From Clostridia bacterium (GTDB lineage Bacteria; Bacillota; Clostridia; Oscillospirales; CAG-272): a stretch of 64,000 nt of DNA. Below are positions 59,552-64,000 of this stretch, piece after piece. Under the pieces are notes generated by a model. That model saw only the letters and a list, made by a program, of their open reading frames with translations. It did no database searches and was not told the DNA's origin. The translations under genes and the position numbers were made by a program. The stretch covers positions 62,001-126,000 of the forward strand of contig JAFTYG010000067.1 in assembly GCA_017461365.1 (NCBI GenBank), given 5' to 3'. Within the stretch, counting starts at the first letter, position 1, and every line of letters begins with the position of its first letter.

Positions 59552-61369
59552 ATGTATAGATCGCACGTTTTGATTTGTGGCGGAACAGGCTGTACGTCTT
59601 CCGGAAGCGTTAAGATCATGGAAACGATGAACAGTGAGATCGCCGCTATGGGGCTTGCAGAAGAAGTAAAGGTCGTCGGAACAGGCTGTTTCGGACTTTG
59701 CGCGCTCGGTCCTATTATGATCGTTTATCCCGAGGGAACGTTTTACAGTAACGTAAAGGTAGAGGACGTTCACGAAATAGTTGAGGAGCATCTTCTCAAA
59801 GGACGTCCTGTTGAAAGACTTGTTTATCACGAAACAAAGAGCGAGGATATTCACCACGCTACGTCTCTGTCCGAGACCTCCTTCTATAAGAAGCAGAAGA
59901 GAGTTGCGCTCCGTAACTGCGGAGTTATCAACCCCGAGGTTATTGACGAGTACATAGCGATGGACGGATACCGTGCGCTGGGTAAGGTGCTTACCGAGAT
60001 GACTCCCGATGAGGTAATTCAGACTATTCTTGATTCGGGACTCCGCGGAAGAGGCGGCGGCGGATTTCCTACGGGACTTAAATGGAAATTCGCATCGGGT
60101 AATCGCGGAAACGTAAAGAAATACGTTGCTTGTAACGCTGATGAGGGAGATCCCGGAGCATTTATGGACCGTTCCATTCTTGAGGGAGATCCGCATACCG
60201 TTCTTGAAGCGATGGCGATAGCAGGCTATGCTATCGGCGCTGATGAGGGCTACATATACGTTCGCGCAGAGTATCCTATTGCTATCCACCGCTTGGAGGT
60301 GGCTATCAAGCAGGCGCGTGAGTACGGTCTGCTTGGCAAGGATATTTTCGGTACGGGCTTTAACTTTGATATTCAGCTTCGCTTTGGTGCGGGCGCGTTC
60401 GTCTGCGGTGAGGAAACTGCGCTTATGACTTCTATAGAAGGTAACAGAGGCGAGCCCCGTCCCCGTCCTCCTTTCCCTGCGGTAAAGGGACTTTTCGGAC
60501 AGCCTACAATACTCAACAACGTTGAGACATACGCTAATATCTGCCAAATCATCCTTAACGGTCCCGAGTGGTTTGCTTCTATGGGAACAGAGAAGTCCAA
60601 GGGAACAAAGGTATTTGCTCTCGGCGGTAAGATAGTAAATACGGGACTTGTCGAGGTTCCTATGGGAACAACGCTCCGTGAGGTTATCGAGGAGATTGGC
60701 GGCGGTATCCCCGGCGGCAAGAAGTTTAAGGCTGCGCAGACAGGCGGACCTTCGGGCGGATGTATCCCCGCGTCTCTTATAGATACACCTATTGATTACG
60801 ATAACCTTATAGCTATCGGATCTATGATGGGATCGGGCGGACTTATTGTAATGGATGAGAATACCTGTATGGTAGATCTTGCCCGTTTCTTCCTTGATTT
60901 TACTGTTGACGAGTCTTGCGGTAAGTGTACGCCTTGCCGTGTAGGTACAAAGAGACTTCTTGAAATTCTTGATAAGATAATCGCGGGTAACGGTGAGCTT
61001 GAAGATCTTGACAGACTTGAAGAGCTTGCAAACTACATAAAGAGCGCGTCTCTTTGCGGACTTGGACAGACAGCTCCTAACCCCGTTCTTTCTACGCTTC
61101 GTTATTTCAGAGACGAGTACGTCGCGCATATCGTTGATAAGAAGTGTCCCGCAGGCGTATGTAAGAGCTTGCTTCAGTTCAAGATCGACGCGGACAAGTG
61201 TATCGGATGCGGAATGTGCGCGAGAAACTGTCCTGCGGATGCTATTTCCAGAACCGATTATATCGCTCCCGGACACAAGCTGGCGTCCTTTGCGATAGAT
61301 CCCAAGAAGTGTGTTAAGTGCGGAGCTTGTATGGAAAAATGTAAGCCTCATGCAATTTTTAAGGACTAA
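59552..61369 (+). CDS. NuoF-like subunit (HydB) of NADH-linked hydrogenase
   Basis: 605 residues. An N-terminal thioredoxin-like domain with Cys pairs (CGGTGCTSSG; GTGCFGLCALGP) is followed by the NuoF core with the FMN/NAD motif GRGGGGFPTG and NADEGDPGAFMDR, a [4Fe-4S] site (SCGKCTPCRVGT) and a C-terminal pair of [4Fe-4S] sites (CIGCGMCARNCP; CVKCGACMEKC). It oxidises or reduces NAD(H) and passes electrons to HydA, the middle subunit of the complex. Confidence 0.95.
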   Translation: MYRSHVLICGGTGCTSSGSVKIMETMNSEIAAMGLAEEVKVVGTGCFGLCALGPIMIVYPEGTFYSNVKVEDVHEIVEEHLLKGRPVERLVYHETKSEDIHHATSLSETSFYKKQKRVALRNCGVINPEVIDEYIAMDGYRALGKVLTEMTPDEVIQTILDSGLRGRGGGGFPTGLKWKFASGNRGNVKKYVACNADEGDPGAFMDRSILEGDPHTVLEAMAIAGYAIGADEGYIYVRAEYPIAIHRLEVAIKQAREYGLLGKDIFGTGFNFDIQLRFGAGAFVCGEETALMTSIEGNRGEPRPRPPFPAVKGLFGQPTILNNVETYANICQIILNGPEWFASMGTEKSKGTKVFALGGKIVNTGLVEVPMGTTLREVIEEIGGGIPGGKKFKAAQTGGPSGGCIPASLIDTPIDYDNLIAIGSMMGSGGLIVMDENTCMVDLARFFLDFTVDESCGKCTPCRVGTKRLLEILDKIIAGNGELEDLDRLEELANYIKSASLCGLGQTAPNPVLSTLRYFRDEYVAHIVDKKCPAGVCKSLLQFKIDADKCIGCGMCARNCPADAISRTDYIAPGHKLASFAIDPKKCVKCGACMEKCKPHAIFKD

Positions 61370-61387
61370 GAAAGGAGAACGGCTGAT

Positions 61388-63130
61388 ATGGAAACAATCA
61401 ATGTTAAAATTAACGGCGTAGACTATGCTGTTCCTAAGGGCTCGACCGTGCTTGAAGCGGCAAGAGCCGCAAAAATAGAAATTCCTACCCTTTGCTATCT
61501 TAAAGATATAAATGAGATAGGAGCGTGCCGTCTCTGCCTTGTTGAGGTATCCGAGGGCGGCAGACCTTTCCGTCTTGTTACGGCGTGTGTATATCCCGCG
61601 ACTGACGGAATGGTCGTACTTACAAATACACCGAGAATAAACAAGTCGAGAAAGACCAATCTTGAATTGCTTCTGTCAAACCACGATCGCAAGTGCCTTT
61701 CCTGCGTTCGCAGTACAACCTGCGAGCTCCAGAAGCTCTGTCTTGAATACGGAGTAGATGAGGATAAATTCAAGGGCGTAAAAAATGAGTATAAGATAGA
61801 TAATTCAACTCCGATCATCCGCGATAACAACAAGTGTATTCTTTGCCGCCGTTGCGTTGCGGCTTGTAAGAATATGCAGGGAATAGGCGTTATCGGAGCT
61901 AATGACAGAGGCTTTGATACCCACATCGGATCTATATTTGAAAAGCCTCTTTCCGAGACGAGTTGTATCAACTGCGGTCAGTGTATCGTAGCTTGTCCCG
62001 TTGGTGCGCTTTATGAGAGAGACGATACCGATAAGGTACTTGACGCGATTGCCGATCCTTCCAAGCACGTTCTTATTTGTACCGCTCCTTCGGTAAGAGC
62101 GCAGATCGGAGAGTGCTTTGGATATGAGCCCGGTACCGATTGCGAGGGCAAGATGGTTGCGGCTCTTAAGCGTCTCGGATTTGACGGCGTTTACGATATG
62201 AACCTTACCGCCGATCTTACGATTATGGAAGAGGCTACCGAGTTCCTCGGCAGAGTAAACAACGGCGGAGCGCTTCCCATGATAACATCCTGCTCGCCAG
62301 GTTGGATAAAATACTGCGAGCATTATTATCCCGAGTTTACGGAGAATTTATCTACCTGTAAGTCTCCTCAGCAGATGTTCGGAGCTATGGCAAAGACGTA
62401 TTATGCGGAGAAGAAGGGCTGGGATCCCAAGGATATTGTATTTGTTTCTGCAATTCCTTGTACGGCAAAGAAGTTTGAGGTAGGCAGACCGGGACAGTCG
62501 GCGGCGGGCGTTCCCGACGTTGATATTGCTATCACTACCCGTGAGGTAGGCAGAATGATCACAAAGGTGGGTATCGACTTTAAGTCACTGCCCGATGAAG
62601 CCTTTGACGATCCTTTCTCGGTAGGAAGTAGCGCAGGCGCAATATTCGGTGCTACGGGAGGCGTTATGGAGGCGGCACTCCGTACGGCGGCTGAGATCAT
62701 TGAGGGCAAGCCTCTTGAAAAGCTTGAGTTTGACGCTGTGAGAGGTGTAGAGGGCGTTAAGGTGGCATCCTATAAGCTCGGAGGCATCAATCTCAACGTA
62801 GCTGTCGCATCTGGTACTGCTAACGCTAAAAAGGTGCTTGACGCAGTTAAGTCGGGTGAGCTTGACGTTCAATTTATTGAGATCATGGCGTGTCCGGGCG
62901 GATGCGTAAACGGAGGCGGTCAGCCTATTCAGCCTGCAAGCGTAAGAATGACAACAGATCTCAGAGCGGTAAGAGCGGCGGTTCTTTACAATGACGATAA
63001 GAACAGCGATCTTCGCAAGTCGCATGAGAACTCTGCCGTTAAGAAGCTTTATGATGAGTATCTTGGAGAGCCCAATAGTCATAAGGCGCACGAGATACTT
63101 CACACTCACTACGTAAAGCGCGGTCTGTAA
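61388..63130 (+). CDS. hydA: [FeFe] hydrogenase catalytic subunit (HydA)
   Basis: 580 residues. An N-terminal [2Fe-2S] site (CYLKDINEIGACRLC) and a His-Cys site (HDRKCLSCVRSTTC) are followed by two [4Fe-4S] clusters. The H-cluster Cys are C302 (TSCSPGW), C358 (AIPCTAKKFE), C502 and C506 (ACPGGCVNGGGQP). It evolves or oxidises H2; with the NuoE- and NuoF-like subunits it is probably electron-bifurcating. The first two H-cluster motifs differ from the consensus I remember (TSCCPxW and MPCxxKxxE). Confidence 0.95.
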   Translation: METINVKINGVDYAVPKGSTVLEAARAAKIEIPTLCYLKDINEIGACRLCLVEVSEGGRPFRLVTACVYPATDGMVVLTNTPRINKSRKTNLELLLSNHDRKCLSCVRSTTCELQKLCLEYGVDEDKFKGVKNEYKIDNSTPIIRDNNKCILCRRCVAACKNMQGIGVIGANDRGFDTHIGSIFEKPLSETSCINCGQCIVACPVGALYERDDTDKVLDAIADPSKHVLICTAPSVRAQIGECFGYEPGTDCEGKMVAALKRLGFDGVYDMNLTADLTIMEEATEFLGRVNNGGALPMITSCSPGWIKYCEHYYPEFTENLSTCKSPQQMFGAMAKTYYAEKKGWDPKDIVFVSAIPCTAKKFEVGRPGQSAAGVPDVDIAITTREVGRMITKVGIDFKSLPDEAFDDPFSVGSSAGAIFGATGGVMEAALRTAAEIIEGKPLEKLEFDAVRGVEGVKVASYKLGGINLNVAVASGTANAKKVLDAVKSGELDVQFIEIMACPGGCVNGGGQPIQPASVRMTTDLRAVRAAVLYNDDKNSDLRKSHENSAVKKLYDEYLGEPNSHKAHEILHTHYVKRGL

Positions 63131-63134
63131 TCAA

Positions 63135-63175
63135 ATACTACAACGCAGTGTACGTTGTACACTGCGTTGTAGTAT
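63135..63175. terminator. long perfect hairpin after hydA
   Basis: A 19-bp perfect stem (63135-63153 with 63157-63175) and a 3-nt loop. No T-run follows on either side, so it is an unusual terminator or an mRNA-end protector. Confidence 0.6.
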
Positions 63176-63221
63176 AGAATTCATTTGCAGATCAGGTTAA
63201 TCGAAAGGTTCATTAAAGGAT

Positions 63222-63800
63222 ATGAAAGCGTTAGAGCAAAAGATAATCAAGGAAGGCAAGGTCTATGGCGGTGATATTTTAAAGGTAGATTGTTTTCTGA
63301 ATCACCGAATAGATGTTGAATTTTTAAACGAGATAGGAAAGGAATTTTATTCCATATACAAGGGAAACGGAATAAATAAGATACTGACTATTGAAGCATC
63401 GGGAATAGGTATCGCTTGTGTGACGGCGCTTAATTTTGATCCCATAGTTCCTGCTGTTTTTGCTAAAAAATCGGCATCGAAAAATATCAGCGGAGACGTG
63501 TACACGTCAAAGGTCTTTTCTTATACTCACGGAAAGACGTATGACGTTATGGTCGCAAAGGAACACCTCGGCTCTTCCGATAAGGTGCTTATCATAGACG
63601 ATTTTCTTGCAAAGGGAGCGGCTCTTGAAGCTCTGGTGGATATATGCGATCAGGCGGGCGCCGAGGTCGTAGGTGTCGGTATCGTTATCGAAAAAGCATA
63701 TCAGGGCGGAGGAAGCAAATTGCGTCAAAAGGGAATAAGAATAGAGTCCCTTGCTCAGATTGCTTCAATGGGAAAAGACGGCACTATTGAATTTTGCTGA
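63222..63800 (+). CDS. xpt: xanthine phosphoribosyltransferase
   Basis: 192 residues. It starts ALEQKIIKEGKVYGGDILKV as in Bacillus Xpt and carries the PRPP motif VLIIDDFLAKGAALEALVD. It salvages xanthine to XMP. Upstream there is no purine riboswitch, which many Firmicutes xpt genes have. The AAAGGA motif is very close to the ATG (1-2 bp), so the exact ribosome site is unclear. Confidence 0.93.
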   Translation: MKALEQKIIKEGKVYGGDILKVDCFLNHRIDVEFLNEIGKEFYSIYKGNGINKILTIEASGIGIACVTALNFDPIVPAVFAKKSASKNISGDVYTSKVFSYTHGKTYDVMVAKEHLGSSDKVLIIDDFLAKGAALEALVDICDQAGAEVVGVGIVIEKAYQGGGSKLRQKGIRIESLAQIASMGKDGTIEFC

Positions 63801-63832
63801 GCGGCAGATAAAACAGATAATAATTTCGAGTG

Positions 63833-63875
63833 AAACGGAAGAATACGCGTAAAAGTGTGTTGCTTCCGTTTTTAT
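63833..63875 (+). terminator. terminator after xpt
   Basis: Outer arms AAACGGAAG (63833-63841) and CTTCCGTTT (63863-63871) with an inner helix, followed by a T-rich run. Confidence 0.8.
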
Positions 63876-63912
63876 TTTCTGAAATACTATTTCAATTTTG
63901 CGTGAAATGTGA

Positions 63913-63918
63913 TATAAT
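63913..63918 (+). promoter_or_regulatory. -10 element before the last gene
   Basis: TATAAT (63913-63918) preceded by TG one base before (TGTGA-TATAAT). No good -35 is visible. Confidence 0.5.
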
Positions 63919-63953
63919 ATCTATGTATTTATTTTTGCGAAAGGAGATTGCGT

Positions 63954-64000
63954 ATGAAAAGACTTGCAGCCCTTATTATTGCTGTTATTACTGCTATTGC
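63954..64000 (+). CDS. start of an exported protein, 3' end missing
   Basis: ATG 63954 has AAGGAG about 7 bp upstream. Only 15 codons are visible (MKRLAALIIAVITAI), a basic start and hydrophobic core as in a signal peptide. The product cannot be named. Confidence 0.7.
   Translation, partial: MKRLAALIIAVITAI

Noticed and set aside
59162-61351. 729-codon open frame on the minus strand opposite the NuoF-like gene
   Set aside because: A shadow of the conserved NuoF-like gene, with no domain or start signal of its own.
63131-63221. Purine riboswitch before xpt
   Set aside because: The 91-bp gap holds only the perfect hairpin and none of the conserved purine-riboswitch core.
1-64000. tRNA, rRNA, prophage or insertion sequence
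   Set aside because: Reading both strands I found no cloverleaf, rRNA segment, transposase or integrase; a covariance-model search could still find a small RNA that I missed.

Overview
The window looks like chromosomal DNA of an anaerobic, endospore-forming member of the Clostridia (Firmicutes), probably an uncultured gut or rumen relative of the Oscillospiraceae. This is inferred from an NADH-linked [FeFe] hydrogenase cluster, rubredoxin, spoIIR, a SpoVB/MurJ-type flippase, secreted beta-helix and BspA-type leucine-rich-repeat proteins, a Firmicutes-style PyrR-controlled pyr operon, strong AGGAGG ribosome binding sites and textbook sigma-A promoters (TTGACA, about 17 bp, TATAAT). I recognise no rRNA, tRNA, CRISPR array, prophage or insertion sequence. 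Gene density is high, and nearly every transcription unit ends in a clear hairpin.

Layout. 1-4.5 kb: secreted or surface proteins (two related beta-helix proteins, a tiny 50-residue ORF, an SGNH-hydrolase lipoprotein). 4.5-7 kb (minus strand): a polar amino acid ABC importer. 7-12 kb: a MATE exporter, then a three-gene Gld-like ABC system whose ATPase has degenerate motifs. 12-14 kb (minus): a DUF815 AAA ATPase and a pyridoxal/pyridoxamine kinase. 14-23 kb: rsmE, a PucR/CdaR-type regulator, an S41 protease, greA, an unknown membrane protein, an EamA transporter, a 41-residue membrane peptide, rsuA and tex. 23.5-29 kb: an orphan MsmK/UgpC-type ATPase, a repeat lipoprotein, tyrS, a short-chain dehydrogenase and a leucine-rich-repeat lipoprotein. 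29-30.2 kb: rpsF-ssb-rpsR with a structured leader. 30.3-41.4 kb: a complete-looking pyrimidine operon (pyrR, pyrC, carB, pyrK, pyrD, an alpha/beta hydrolase, pyrF, a HAD phosphatase, pyrE, pyrB, pyrI) behind a PyrR-type attenuator; carA is not in the window. 41.4-46 kb (minus): hisS, a DJ-1 protein, 5-formyl-THF cyclo-ligase, a CPBP protease, an MltG N-terminal-like protein and spoIIR. 46-54.7 kb: phosphoglucomutase, dxs, DUF1653, a flippase (minus), rubredoxin and polA. 54.9-63.1 kb: a ten-gene hydrogenase operon. 63.2 kb to the end: xpt and the start of a secreted protein.

The hydrogenase operon combines three catalytic-type subunits (NuoE-like, NuoF-like, HydA) with what looks like a sensing or regulatory set: two DRTGG proteins, two HATPase proteins, a PHP phosphoesterase and a hydrogenase-like iron-sulfur protein with a degenerate H-cluster site. 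A Rex-like inverted repeat lies upstream of its promoter. The pyr operon makes UMP de novo and ends with the regulatory chain PyrI, so aspartate transcarbamoylase is probably allosterically controlled as well as attenuated by PyrR.

Most worth a second look: the 50-residue ORF beside the beta-helix genes, the Gld-like ABC system whose ATPase lacks the signature and H-loop histidine, the spoIIR ribosome site buried in a hairpin, the hydrogenase regulatory module with its candidate Rex site, and the orphan MltG-like N-terminal domain protein. No single locus is clearly a wholly new system; these are the best candidates.
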